Counted from the stretch's first letter, positions 1-9,005 are shown. The stretch is 64,000 nucleotides of DNA from Colwellia demingiae (GCF_007954275.1 NZ_VOLT01000004.1:372001-436000), one strand, 5' to 3'. The notes: a model not told the origin generated them from the letters alone. Made by a program: numbers and translations.

Positions 1-45
1 GGCGCATTGTTTGTAATACAGAATTAATCATGATGTTCTACTTTA

Positions 46-501
46 TCAAATTGATGTGTGTTGTTTAGCGCAGATACGATAGCCAACTAAATACAGTAAC
101 CCAGTCATTAGCCAAACAATACCAACATAAAGAACAGTATCATTTACTTTTTCGGGGTGGCGAAGCCAGAGTTGTAATGGCAATAGACCACGAATAATAC
201 AAAGCGTTGTTATGGAATATATTGCATAGTTAACCAGTGGTAGTTTATCTATTAACTTGCCCGTAAAGCCAGCACCAGATAGCGCATAAAGCCCCAGAAT
301 AACAAAAACAGCTGAGGCGAATATCGTTCCGATTGGCGCTAAATAAGTACCATTAATAGCAGATTCTACAATTGGTGGGGGTGCCATTTGAGCGGCATAA
401 CATTCAGGGCCCAAATATATGCATGATAGATGTGCAGCAGCTGTGCCCATAGCTATTAATGCTGCAAGCACTAAAAGTACAACGCCAATTTTTCGTTTCA
501 C
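46..501 (-). CDS. Small integral membrane protein, unknown function
   Basis: A 151-residue protein with four hydrophobic segments near residues 5-23, 55-75, 90-105 and 122-140, so very likely an inner-membrane protein. The first segment is followed by two Cys residues (27 and 34) in a short loop that would face the periplasm. The start is GTG, preceded by a good GGAG ribosome site five bases upstream. I recognise no named family. It has no partner on its strand: the next gene to the right faces away from it. Function cannot be assigned from this sequence. Confidence 0.7.
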   Translation of the reverse strand: MKRKIGVVLLVLAALIAMGTAAAHLSCIYLGPECYAAQMAPPPIVESAINGTYLAPIGTIFASAVFVILGLYALSGAGFTGKLIDKLPLVNYAIYSITTLCIIRGLLPLQLWLRHPEKVNDTVLYVGIVWLMTGLLYLVGYRICAKQHTSI

Positions 502-678
502 GTTAACTCCGTTTAAGTAAGACCAAACTATTGTGCAGACATCTTAGTCATTACCGTGACTATTTTAACTGCTAATTTACATCAAATGCTACTGAATTCA
601 AACTGTTAAATTCGTTTCGAATTAGATAATGAATTGGCAAGACAAGCGATAACTAATTAGGGAAATTAGCTGCTTTTT

Positions 679-840
679 ATGGGGTTTTTTAGTGGTATCG
701 CTTTGTATTGGATATCTTAGTTTATTTTACTTAGGGATGATATTAATGGAGAAATTGACTGGCTTTCTAGATAAAGGAATAAGAGGTGCTATAATTTTTA
801 CTGTATTTTAGGCATTTTAGGACTTTATAAAAACTTCTAA
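679..840 (+). pseudogene. Decayed small membrane protein gene (two compensating frameshifts)
   Basis: This lies in the 373-base gap between the first gene and the TPR gene. ATG at 679 opens a frame reading MGFFSGIALYW before a stop. The +1 frame then continues as a hydrophobic stretch, an amphipathic stretch (MEKLTGFLDKGIRGAIIF) and TVF. The original frame resumes with LGILGLYKNF and TAA at 838-840. The total is exactly 54 codons, so the two shifts cancel. The composite looks like a small two-helix membrane protein. No ribosome site is obvious. The alternative is chance composition in AT-rich DNA. The rest of 502-874 shows nothing I can name. Confidence 0.33.
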
Positions 841-892
841 GCGGTTTACTTAGACTACAAGCCAATTTCTTTCATTGAAGACGCTCATCAAT

Positions 893-1954
893 ATGGATAT
901 TATGCTTAGATTACAGCTTTTTATAATGATTACTTTCATGATTCACTCTGTAAGTGCAGAGCCTGCATCAGAAAGTTTATTGAGCAAGTTATCTGAAGCA
1001 GAAGACTACTTACGAATACAACCCTCAGTTTCATCAAGAATACTTAAAAAACACCTTGCCAATATTGGTCAGCTGAGCATAAATGATCAATTAACCTGGC
1101 ATCAAAATCTATTAAGAGCATCTATTGCTCTAAATGATTTAAATCAGGTTGAAAAAACGGTAAAAGTAATGATCTCCTATCCCGAACTAGAAAAGGAAAC
1201 AGATAAATTTGTTTCTTTGTTAAGTAGTTTAGGTATATTTTTACGCCGAACTGGACATCCCCATGAATCTATTTTGCTCTTCAATTGTGGACTTGAACAA
1301 CCAATTAAAAACGACAAACAAATAATAAGTTTACTGATCAGTAAAGGGAGTAGCTTAAGTTCTCTTAATAAATATAGTCAGGCGAAAGCAACCTATGCTC
1401 AAGCTTTGCAATTAGCTAAACAACAAAATGCAGAGGTATTAATAAGCGCTATTTATAACAGCTTAGGAATAATGGCGCTAAAAGAAGGCAATTATTCGTT
1501 GGCCAAAGAGTACTTGATAAATGCTTTACAACTCTCACAAAAAATTTCGAGGCGTTCTGGTCAAATTGTCGCGGGTTTACAGTTGCTTAGGTTATCTATA
1601 TTAAACAATGAGCCTATGCTATATGACAGATTGCATTACCGCATCAGTAGGCTCACCTTAGTGAGCGAAAGTGATGTTAGGCATGCTTATCTTTTTTGGA
1701 TAGAAAAGGCGCATAAAGTATCAAGGGGGCACAAACTTTCTTCACCAGAACAAGACGAGTTGTTGGGTAAACTCGACCAAATCAAACCGATTAGCGTTAG
1801 TTTATATAACCAGTTGGTTGAAACACTTGCAGAACCAATGGGGATTACCTCTTTAGCCCTCATGAATGAATCCAGCGAATATCAAGGTGATTTATTAAAT
1901 GATATACACCAATGTAAAAATATAGATTACCCAAAACGTAGATCAATAAAATAA
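893..1954 (+). CDS. Exported TPR-repeat protein
   Basis: About 353 residues. A hydrophobic N-terminus ending near Ser-Ala-Glu looks like a signal peptide. The rest is helical TPR-like repeats, clearest around KGSSLSSLNKYSQAKATYAQAL and the following NSLGIMALKEGNYSLAKEYL, about residues 145-220. There is no downstream catalytic domain. ATG 893 is preferred over a TTG at 875 because it begins directly before the signal sequence. The architecture resembles the periplasmic N-terminus of the TPR-GGDEF protein at the right edge of the window, so it may be a stand-alone sensor or adaptor, or a remnant of such a protein. The substrate or partner is unknown. Confidence 0.6.
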   Translation: MDIMLRLQLFIMITFMIHSVSAEPASESLLSKLSEAEDYLRIQPSVSSRILKKHLANIGQLSINDQLTWHQNLLRASIALNDLNQVEKTVKVMISYPELEKETDKFVSLLSSLGIFLRRTGHPHESILLFNCGLEQPIKNDKQIISLLISKGSSLSSLNKYSQAKATYAQALQLAKQQNAEVLISAIYNSLGIMALKEGNYSLAKEYLINALQLSQKISRRSGQIVAGLQLLRLSILNNEPMLYDRLHYRISRLTLVSESDVRHAYLFWIEKAHKVSRGHKLSSPEQDELLGKLDQIKPISVSLYNQLVETLAEPMGITSLALMNESSEYQGDLLNDIHQCKNIDYPKRRSIK

Positions 1955-2041
1955 GTTACTAACACTGTCAGTACAATCACTCACAGTAATCTTTTAACGC
2001 TAATATGGCATCGTAGTAAATAACATAACCACTTACTAACA

Positions 2042-2914
2042 TTAACCATTAGCAGCGATTAGCTGTGTATGTTCAGGATTAGTGGTTTGTTGTAAATACA
2101 ATGAAATTTCTTTGTGAGCTTGGCGAAATGGCTTAGTCAGATGAGATTTCAGCGCTTTCTTTACCGGCTTAATATCAACCCCTTTTATTACGCAAAATAA
2201 AGCTAAAGCATAAACTGTTTCTAACTCAGGCAGTGCTGATTGTCGGTTAAGGTTTTGGTTGTTACACGAGCCACAACCACCTTTAAATTGGTAAGCTGTA
2301 TTAGCAAAGATAACACCAAACCCCATAAAACAAGCGACTAAATCTATAGTTTGAGGCAATACTTCTTTACCTCCAGGGGGAAGCATACCATTTTGATTAA
2401 CTAAAATACCGGCCTGTACTTGTACTAAATAGGCAATTAAATCTTGTGGCTGGTTAAGCTGACTTGAATGAAAAGCAATATCTATCGTAGGTGTTGAAGG
2501 TGCTAATGTAGGTGTGATTTCCTCACCTTCTACTTTATAACTGACATGAGAGCTTACATCAGAGCTTATATGCGTATTTATTTTAGAACTAACATTAGCG
2601 TCTTCACCACGAAGCCTTGATTCAAAAATTAATTGAGGCATTGGCTTTTGGCTAAAGTTGTCAGCTGATACCAATTGTAGTGGCCAAGACGTCATGCCGG
2701 CGTATTTAAGCGTATTAGCAAATATTTTATCCGCCATTGCTTCTACACTGCTTGCACTGCCCGGATAAAAAGAATTGTTGGGTAATATCAATTCACTGTT
2801 ATCTTTGAAAAAGTCGCCATCAAGTTGGTCGATACACCAAAGAAAGGTATCAAAAATCCATTCTTTACTTTCTTCATCAATGACTGGTTTTGCTTTAAAA
2901 AAAGTTGATAACAT
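2042..2914 (-). CDS. Conserved hypothetical protein with C-terminal GCGSC motif
   Basis: About 290 residues from ATG 2914, which has an AAAGG ribosome site ten bases upstream. An upstream TTG at 2977 would add 21 residues but lacks a good site. No signal peptide is seen, so it is probably cytoplasmic. The middle (about 110-160) is Ser/Thr-rich and likely disordered. The C-terminal third has a KGGCGSCNN motif whose paired Cys could bind metal or form a disulfide, followed by a basic helical tail. I do not recognise the family. It is a monocistronic-looking gene convergent with the TPR gene. Confidence 0.6.
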   Translation of the reverse strand: MLSTFFKAKPVIDEESKEWIFDTFLWCIDQLDGDFFKDNSELILPNNSFYPGSASSVEAMADKIFANTLKYAGMTSWPLQLVSADNFSQKPMPQLIFESRLRGEDANVSSKINTHISSDVSSHVSYKVEGEEITPTLAPSTPTIDIAFHSSQLNQPQDLIAYLVQVQAGILVNQNGMLPPGGKEVLPQTIDLVACFMGFGVIFANTAYQFKGGCGSCNNQNLNRQSALPELETVYALALFCVIKGVDIKPVKKALKSHLTKPFRQAHKEISLYLQQTTNPEHTQLIAANG

Positions 2915-3180
2915 TAATGGATAGCCTTTATTGATGATTAAGATATTGTTTAGTGACTGTTTGTTAGCCAATGACAAAGCTTTAGTATTATAAAGCTCTT
3001 TTAATTAAGAACTAGCTAAGAGTAAACTAATTTCAATATAGAATCGATTGGCTTAAATAAGACCGCTATAAATTACAGCGTTTGTAATTCACAGGAGGTT
3101 TATTTAGCCATTTTTCGAGATGAAATGTAAAGTAGAGATAGGATGATAATATGAAAGCTGTTTTTCGCATGGAGTGTAGA

Positions 3181-3663
3181 TTACAGCTTTTTTAACATCC
3201 AAACATCGCATCCACTGTGGATTGTACCTGCTAGTGGTTTATCTAGATGAATGAAACCTAGCTTTTCATAGAGAGAAATTGCAGATTCCATGCTTGTTAG
3301 TGTATCCAAATAGCATTCTTTATAACCTTTACTTTTAGCAAAGTCTAAGCAACTTTCAGTAAGTTTTTTACCTAAGCCTAATCCTCGACTTTCTGGGAGT
3401 AGGAATAACTTACGCAACTCACATATCTCTTTGCTGCCATTAAAAGCTGCAATTCCACTTCCTCCAACTATTTCTTCTGCAATAGTGGCAACTAAGTAGC
3501 AGCTAGCATCTTCATTTTTATAATGAAGGCTCATCGCATCAACTTCAGGATCGGAAGGACCAAACCCTTCACCAACGGCTCCGAACTCTGAGCCAACTTT
3601 TTTAATTATTTTGCAAACTTGATGATCGTGATGAGGCTTGATGGACTGAATTTCATAACTCAC
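3181..3663 (-). CDS. GNAT-family N-acetyltransferase
   Basis: 160 residues that make up one complete GNAT domain. Motif A, LRKLFLLPESRGLGLGKKL at about 82-100, contains the R-G-L-G-L-G pyrophosphate loop that binds acetyl-CoA. The C-terminal YLDTLTSMESAISLYEKLGF is the usual motif B. The acceptor substrate cannot be told from sequence. The start is GTG with AGGAG eight bases upstream. A 31-base perfect palindrome ends 20 bases before the start codon. The gene lies 130 bases downstream of nirN on the same strand, but nothing ties it to denitrification. Confidence 0.85.
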   Translation of the reverse strand: MSYEIQSIKPHHDHQVCKIIKKVGSEFGAVGEGFGPSDPEVDAMSLHYKNEDASCYLVATIAEEIVGGSGIAAFNGSKEICELRKLFLLPESRGLGLGKKLTESCLDFAKSKGYKECYLDTLTSMESAISLYEKLGFIHLDKPLAGTIHSGCDVWMLKKL

Positions 3664-3682
3664 TAAATATTCTCCTGACTTT

Positions 3683-3713
3683 CTGCAATTAACTTAAATT
3701 AAGTTAATTGCAG
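3683..3713. repeat. 31-base perfect palindrome before the GNAT gene
   Basis: Two 15-base arms (left arm CTGCAATTAACTTAA) flank a single central A with no mismatch. The palindrome sits between the nirN stop and the acetyltransferase GTG, 20 bases upstream of the latter. It could be a dimeric operator or form a hairpin in the leader. It has no GC-rich stem with a U run on either strand, so it is not a classical terminator. Confidence 0.7.
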
Positions 3714-3793
3714 TAGATAGTTATCTTTTTATAACTATACCAGTTAGTCATGGGCGAGCCATTTATTATTGAGAAATAGTGTATCAAATGAGT

Positions 3794-5422
3794 TTAATGA
3801 CTCGTGCCTTTCTCATAGCTTATTTTGTTAAATACATTGTACTTACCCGACGGTTTCTTCATTGGCATACGCTTTACTATTTCCAATGTTTCGGCATCGT
3901 AAACAATCAGTTCACCATCCATATCCCACACACTTAACAGTACGAACTTACCATCTTTGGTAAACTCAACATGGGCGGCATTTTTCCCCGGTGATGGCGC
4001 TAAGGTTTTTACTATCTCTAAAGTGCTCTTGTCAATAACGTGTACTTTGTCGTTATTTGGGCCAAAGAATACGTCGGTCCACGCATAACGCGATTTGCTG
4101 TGACTACGCATAAAGAAACCCGGGCCTTCGGTTTTGATCTCTTTAATGATGTTCCAATTCTCCATATCGATAACAGTAATTTTACCTTCTTTGATATTGG
4201 GTGAAGCGAACACTTCTTTTCCTTGATAATTCCAGGTAATGCCAGAGCCTAAATGTGGCATACCGGTTAAGCCGATAGAGGCTACTTTCTTTTTAGTGTC
4301 TAGGTTGATCACTTGACCATTGTGGCTGTTACGCGCGGTACCAATTAAGTTGATGTAATCAGGGTCGAAGAAAAAGTCATTCAAGTAATCATCAGTTTTA
4401 ATGCGGCGAATAGGGAATTGATCACTCTTTTTAGATAAATCAGCTTTCCAACCTTCTGCTTTCGCTTCTACTCTATAGTCATGTGCCCAGCCTTTATAGA
4501 CTTCAACGCCGCCTTCATCACTGTAAGGTATTTCCCATACTTCTTTCACGTCTTTGAGTGCGACAATAAAACTATGACGTGGTGGCGCGTTGTATACGGC
4601 ACTTACACGTGAACTATTGCCGTCACTGTCGATGGCATCAATCACTTTAAGTGGTGATAAGTCTTTGGTATTGAGTATGACTACGTTATTAGGTAGGTAA
4701 TTACCGACAATTAAATATTTACCGTCATTCGATATAGCGATGTTGCGCGTATTAATCGCTGCGCGAACTTCGCTGACGGTTTTGCGATTGTAAATATCGT
4801 ATTTACTGATCCAACCATCGCGCGAGGCAAAAAATACAAAGCGACCGTCAGGAGAATATTTTGGTCCACCGTGTAAAGCAAAACGGGTTTTAAAGCGATC
4901 TAAGCGCTCAAAGGTATCGCCGTTTAATAAGGTGGCGCTGTGGTCACCTAATTCAACAACAATAAATAAATTCATTAAATCAGCGTCAAACTGTGCTTCA
5001 TTTGGTAGTTTACTTTGATCAAAATGTTGTACTTTTGACGCGTTAATATCGGCAACTGTCCAGCTCAGAGAGGCTTTTGATGGCGTATAAATATAATTAG
5101 CTAAACTGGCGATTTCAGCCTTAGTTAAGGTTTTGTTAAAGGCAGGCATTTGTGTGGCAGCACGACCGGTATTGATAACCTTAATGGCTTTGTTTTTGCG
5201 AAAACGGGCAAGGTTTTCTGGTAATAATGCAGGCCCCATAGCACCTAATCGATCAACGCCATGACAGCTTTGACAATTGTCTTGATAGAGCTTTTGGGCC
5301 GCAACTTTTTCATCGGCTGACATTGTGATTTTTTTGGCTGGTGCTGCATTGACAGCATTGACGGTAAAAAAACCACACAAAAGAGCGATAGATAGAGACA
5401 TTAAAAAATGGTGTTTAGTCAT
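3794..5422 (-). CDS. nirN: NirN, cd1-like dihydro-heme d1 dehydrogenase
   Basis: 542 residues: signal peptide (1-27), a cytochrome c domain with heme site C50-x-x-C53-H54 and candidate Met ligand M92 (ATQMPAF), then an eight-bladed d1-type propeller. In NirN-type proteins this module performs the last oxidation of heme d1 in the periplasm and passes it to NirS. The proximal d1 histidine corresponds to H184 (FALHGG). One of the two distal-pocket histidines of NirS is Asn here (YLND, N348), whereas the other (GMPH, H390) is kept; this argues against a second nitrite reductase. It is the last gene of the nirC-N series, 297 bases after nirE, as nirN is in Pseudomonas. Confidence 0.88.
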   Translation of the reverse strand: MTKHHFLMSLSIALLCGFFTVNAVNAAPAKKITMSADEKVAAQKLYQDNCQSCHGVDRLGAMGPALLPENLARFRKNKAIKVINTGRAATQMPAFNKTLTKAEIASLANYIYTPSKASLSWTVADINASKVQHFDQSKLPNEAQFDADLMNLFIVVELGDHSATLLNGDTFERLDRFKTRFALHGGPKYSPDGRFVFFASRDGWISKYDIYNRKTVSEVRAAINTRNIAISNDGKYLIVGNYLPNNVVILNTKDLSPLKVIDAIDSDGNSSRVSAVYNAPPRHSFIVALKDVKEVWEIPYSDEGGVEVYKGWAHDYRVEAKAEGWKADLSKKSDQFPIRRIKTDDYLNDFFFDPDYINLIGTARNSHNGQVINLDTKKKVASIGLTGMPHLGSGITWNYQGKEVFASPNIKEGKITVIDMENWNIIKEIKTEGPGFFMRSHSKSRYAWTDVFFGPNNDKVHVIDKSTLEIVKTLAPSPGKNAAHVEFTKDGKFVLLSVWDMDGELIVYDAETLEIVKRMPMKKPSGKYNVFNKISYEKGTSH

Positions 5423-5611
5423 GGGGGTAACCTTTTGTATTCGTGATATATATACTAATCAAAGTAATTACAGGATCCATTTTAATGGCCTAAACATCCA
5501 ATAAAGTCGTTGCTTTCAATCCCAATAGCCAGCTATTACTGAATCAAGCGCCTTTTTCTTGAAAATTTATTATCATTAAATTTTTATCATTAATTAATCT
5601 GACTAGTACTC

Positions 5612-5691
5612 GTCGTCATCCTCGTGTTGTTTTAATCGAGGAGCCAGTTTAAAGCTATGGATTTCCGATCAGGAACCTCGGAAATGACGAC
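5612..5691. repeat. Structured intergenic repeat-like element (REP type)
   Basis: The 297-base nirE-nirN gap holds an outer inverted repeat, GTCGTCAT (5612-5619) with ATGACGAC (5684-5691). It encloses two hairpins: TCCTCG/CGAGGA (5619-5624, 5637-5642) and TTTCCGA/TCGGAAA (5662-5668, 5678-5684). The nested layout and the CGTCATnCC start resemble dispersed palindromic intergenic elements of many Gram-negative genomes. It could stabilise or end the upstream nir message. Only one copy is visible here, so repetitiveness is inferred. Confidence 0.6.
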
Positions 5692-5719
5692 TGTTAGCTG
5701 GCAGTCTGTTCAGTTTTAC

Positions 5720-6598
5720 TTAAGCTATTTTTATTGCTTGTGGTTGAACATAGTCATTAGCATCTAAAAAACCAGGGGTTTTTAATTGTTGCTCAGTTAA
5801 CTGATTTACTACATCACCAATAACGATAAGCGTTGGCGGGGTAATATTATGTTTTTCAACAAGCTCAGCCAAGTTACCGATAGTACCGCGATAGGTTTTT
5901 TGTTCAGGCTGTGTGCCTTTACGAATTAATGCGGCTGGCGTATTAATATCTCGGCCATGCTCAACAAGTTTTTCTGCAATTTTAGATAAGGTATTAATGC
6001 CCATGTAAAACACAACCGTTTGGGTTGGGCAACATAAACTCTGCCATGGCAAATTAAGCTGACCATTGTTTTGAATATGACCAGTAATAAATGTACAACC
6101 TTGTGCAACACCGCGATGTGTTAACGGAATGCCTGCATACGTTGTACAGCCAGAAGCAGCAGTAATGCCTGGGCAAATATGACAACTTACACCATGTTGC
6201 AACATGTATTCTGCTTCTTCACCACCACGACCAAAGATGAACGGGTCGCCACCTTTTAAACGCAATACTCTTTTACCTAAGCGCGCTTCGTGTACTAAAA
6301 TTTCGTTAATTTTATCTTGTGGTACACAATGTTTAGCTTGCTCTTTACCCACGTAAAATCGTTCACAATTATCAGGCAATAGCGCTAATATTTCATCACT
6401 TACTAATCGGTCATAAATTGCGATTTCAGCTTGCTCAATAAAGCGCATTGCACGAATAGTTAATAATTCAGCATCACCAGGGCCAGAGCCAACTAGGGCA
6501 ACTTCGCCTTGGTTTAATACTGATTTCCCTCTCGCTGATATTTTATCGTTATCTGCTGATATTAGGCTGTTTGGTTGATTTGCTGATAGTGTATTCAT
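5720..6598 (-). CDS. nirE: Uroporphyrinogen-III C-methyltransferase (NirE)
   Basis: 292 residues. It uses SAM to methylate uroporphyrinogen III at C2 and C7, giving precorrin-2, the entry step to heme d1. Family signatures are VALVGSGPGDAELLT (about 33-47), LRLKGGDPFIFGRGGEEAEY (about 113-132) and the PGITAASGCTTYAGIPLTHR stretch. It lacks the CysG dehydrogenase/ferrochelatase half. An N-terminal extension of about 30 residues precedes the catalytic core. Its place between nirJ and nirN marks it as the dedicated nir enzyme rather than a siroheme housekeeping copy. It could also serve cobalamin or siroheme synthesis. Confidence 0.92.
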   Translation of the reverse strand: MNTLSANQPNSLISADNDKISARGKSVLNQGEVALVGSGPGDAELLTIRAMRFIEQAEIAIYDRLVSDEILALLPDNCERFYVGKEQAKHCVPQDKINEILVHEARLGKRVLRLKGGDPFIFGRGGEEAEYMLQHGVSCHICPGITAASGCTTYAGIPLTHRGVAQGCTFITGHIQNNGQLNLPWQSLCCPTQTVVFYMGINTLSKIAEKLVEHGRDINTPAALIRKGTQPEQKTYRGTIGNLAELVEKHNITPPTLIVIGDVVNQLTEQQLKTPGFLDANDYVQPQAIKIA

Positions 6599-6759
6599 GC
6601 TCTCGCCTTATTGCACTTGAGCCTATTTCAGGACAGGCTCGGTTGCTTAATTAGTTTCTTTAGTTTTGTATCATTAAGAATTAGTTAGCTACGTATTGTT
6701 AATAATTAATTTGTTACGTGTTGCTAAGTTTTCTTTAATAATTAGTGTACTTACTACGG

Positions 6760-7992
6760 TTAAACTTCAACAAATTGAATCGGATTTTCTGTGTTAGTTA
6801 ACTCGTCGGCAAACTTTGATGGCGACGGGATAAAACCAATTTCATCATCATCTAAGTAACATCCAGGATCTTCAGCCCAAGCATCACCGGTTTGCGCAAA
6901 AGCACGGGTTCGAGTGTTGCCACCACAAATAGCTAAGTGATCACAACTTGCACAACGTCCTTTTACTGGGCGTGGTGATTGTCTAAAACCTAACATTAGT
7001 GAGTCTTGAGTATCACGCCAGACATCAGAAAACTTTTCAGTTGTTACATTGCCGATAGGATGATTCCACCAGTAAGTATCAGGGTGAATTGTGCCGGTGT
7101 TATCAATGTTGGCTACGTTAATACCACTTGAATTACCGCCCCAATTGATTAAACGTTGTTTTAAATTGGCAATAGCTTCTGGATATTCTTCAGCAAACTG
7201 CTTGCTTGCCCATTGTAATAAAAATGGACCGTCAGCATCATTGTTACCGGTAACAAAGTCGGTTTCTATGCCTTGATTGATATGCGACCAAGCACGAGTA
7301 TAAAGAAGCTCCATAGCGTCTTTAGTCATTTTGAACATGGCATCATTTTCAGCGGTGCGCTTGCCACGGCCTGAATAATTAAGGTGAGATAAATAAAATT
7401 TATCAACACTATTTTCTTCCATTAAATTCAACATGGCAGGTAAATCTTTGAAGTTTTCGCGTGTTAAACATAAACGCATGCCGACTTTAATACCCGCCTC
7501 TTTACACAACTTAATGGCATGCATTGAGGTTTTAAAACTACCTTTTTGACGACGGAACTCATCGTGAAACTCTTCTAAACCATCAATGCTGATACCAACA
7601 TATTGATACTCTGCAGCTTTAATTGCTTCAATATTGTCTTCGTTAATTAACGTGCCGTTAGTAGATAGCGCAAGGTAAAAACCTTTTTGTTTAGCATATT
7701 CAGTGATTTCATAAATATCAGGGCGTAATAATGGCTCGCCACCTGACAAAATTAACACGGGCACATGAGCAACTTTTAAATCATCTATGGTGGCTTTAAC
7801 TTGCTCAGTTGATAGTTCGTCTTTAAAGTCGATATCAAGAGATGTTGAATAACAGTGTTTACATTGCAAGTTGCAACGACGGATCAGGTTCCATATAACC
7901 ACTGGACCCTTCATTTTACGTGATGCTTTAACGGGCTTAAGTTCAGCCATGTCATCATGAAGTGTTTTTAATAATTGTGAGATTCTAAACAT
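6760..7992 (-). CDS. nirJ: NirJ, radical SAM enzyme of heme d1 synthesis
   Basis: 410 residues. The radical SAM cluster site is C40-x3-C44-x2-C47 (RRCNLQCKHC), followed by LSGGEPLLRPD, the GGEP SAM-binding motif. A C-terminal Cys group (GRCASCDHLAICGGN, then a further Cys about 24 residues on) would bind a second Fe-S cluster, as in the SPASM/twitch-type NirJ family. NirJ removes the two propionate side chains of didecarboxysiroheme and helps install the oxo groups. The gene is separated from nirH by a 367-base structured insert, unusual for an otherwise tight operon. Confidence 0.93.
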   Translation of the reverse strand: MFRISQLLKTLHDDMAELKPVKASRKMKGPVVIWNLIRRCNLQCKHCYSTSLDIDFKDELSTEQVKATIDDLKVAHVPVLILSGGEPLLRPDIYEITEYAKQKGFYLALSTNGTLINEDNIEAIKAAEYQYVGISIDGLEEFHDEFRRQKGSFKTSMHAIKLCKEAGIKVGMRLCLTRENFKDLPAMLNLMEENSVDKFYLSHLNYSGRGKRTAENDAMFKMTKDAMELLYTRAWSHINQGIETDFVTGNNDADGPFLLQWASKQFAEEYPEAIANLKQRLINWGGNSSGINVANIDNTGTIHPDTYWWNHPIGNVTTEKFSDVWRDTQDSLMLGFRQSPRPVKGRCASCDHLAICGGNTRTRAFAQTGDAWAEDPGCYLDDDEIGFIPSPSKFADELTNTENPIQFVEV

Positions 7993-7998
7993 AATATT

Positions 7999-8274
7999 AT
8001 ACCAATTCTATTAAATTTATTCTCAGCTCAGAGCTACTATTAGCGAGCTTAGAATAAGTGAAATTGATTAAATATAGTTATTCTATATTTCACCAATTTT
8101 GCGATGTTATCAGTTTGCTAATAAGCTCCCGAAGGGCGAGTACCTAGCAAAAGGCAAAGACTTATTTACAGCGTTATTTATTTTGATAAGGGAATAACCA
8201 TTATCTTTAATTAAAGCCTGCCTCTAAGTCTTTTAATTCTCGCTGAGCGGGAAATAACTTAATAGACTTGGTAT
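7999..8274. mobile_element. MITE-like element with terminal inverted repeats, inside nir operon
   Basis: The nirH-nirJ gap (7993-8359) has no ORF. Its ends read ATACCAATTCTATTAA (from 7999) and TTAATAGACTTGGTAT (to 8274), imperfect inverted copies (one mismatch in 16) that extend for about 22 bases. Inside are further stems, such as TTCTCAGCTC/GAGCTTAGAA and AAATATAG/CTATATTT. This is the build of a miniature inverted-repeat element: short, non-coding, terminal repeats, high secondary structure. No clear target duplication was found. Alternatively it could be a regulatory leader or an RNA-processing site within the operon. Confidence 0.55.
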
Positions 8275-8359
8275 TACATACCTTGACCTTCGGCGTTGTT
8301 CTTTATGCGATTAATGTAATCTAGTTATAAGTCCGTATACCTTTGGTATTAGGCTACTA

Positions 8360-8917
8360 TTACTTTTTTAATCGCAAACCTGTTTTTTTCAGTATTGCTG
8401 TGCTGGTTAACATATCATTACTTTTGGTAATAATGTCTTGACTTGAATCATGGTTGCGGGAGACCAAGACCTCTTTTAACAATTCTTTGATCTGACCCCG
8501 ATACTTGGTGATTGATTCTTCTGTTTTTCCATGCACCATGGCGAATAAATTGTAATTCCACTCGGGTAAAAAGCGTGGTCTTAAATAACAATGGCTAACG
8601 AAAGGTAACCTACCAACAGCATCGCCAAACTTTTCGGCTTGCTCATCATCAATATCCCATACGGTCATGCCGTTGAATTGATAACCCAATTTATAGTGAT
8701 TAGGTACAGCGGCAATGCGTCTGATAATGCCACGTTCTTGCATGCTTTTAGTTAGGGAGAGTACTTGCTCAACACTAAGATTCATTTGCTCTGCAATCGC
8801 GTGATAAGGCTCCTGAATAATAGGTAAACCATTCTGGGTTAATAAAATGTATTGTCTTTCTTGATCGCTAAGTTTTTCTTTCGTTATTTTTTCGTGTTCT
8901 TGAGTGATTGTAGACAT
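8360..8917 (-). CDS. nirH: NirH, siroheme decarboxylase subunit
   Basis: 185 residues of the Lrp/AsnC-like fold used by siroheme decarboxylases: a winged helix at about 18-72 and then a ferredoxin-like domain (GYQFNGMTVWDIDDEQ, HCYLRPRFLPEWNYNLFAMVHG). Together with NirD, L and G it decarboxylates two acetate arms of siroheme to didecarboxysiroheme in the cytoplasm. The motif YxRPRxLPxWxYNLFxMxHG is shared with the C-terminal half of NirDL (NirL-like). NirH and NirL group together, apart from NirD and NirG, which carry the R-x-GPxFD/LAALAVPE signature. It is not expected to be a transcription regulator despite the HTH. Confidence 0.88.
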   Translation of the reverse strand: MSTITQEHEKITKEKLSDQERQYILLTQNGLPIIQEPYHAIAEQMNLSVEQVLSLTKSMQERGIIRRIAAVPNHYKLGYQFNGMTVWDIDDEQAEKFGDAVGRLPFVSHCYLRPRFLPEWNYNLFAMVHGKTEESITKYRGQIKELLKEVLVSRNHDSSQDIITKSNDMLTSTAILKKTGLRLKK

Positions 8918-9005
8918 AATGTAAACTCTTTTGTATGTGGCGTTTTACTCAGTAATTAACACGCTTTGCTGCTGTTTTTAAACGAGTAATCTGTTAAACG
9001 GGTAG

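Noticed and set aside
3794-5422. Second nitrite reductase NirS
   Set aside because: One distal histidine is missing and the gene stands in the nirN position; it fits NirN.
7999-8274. Full insertion sequence with transposase
   Set aside because: Too short and without any coding frame; at most a non-autonomous element.
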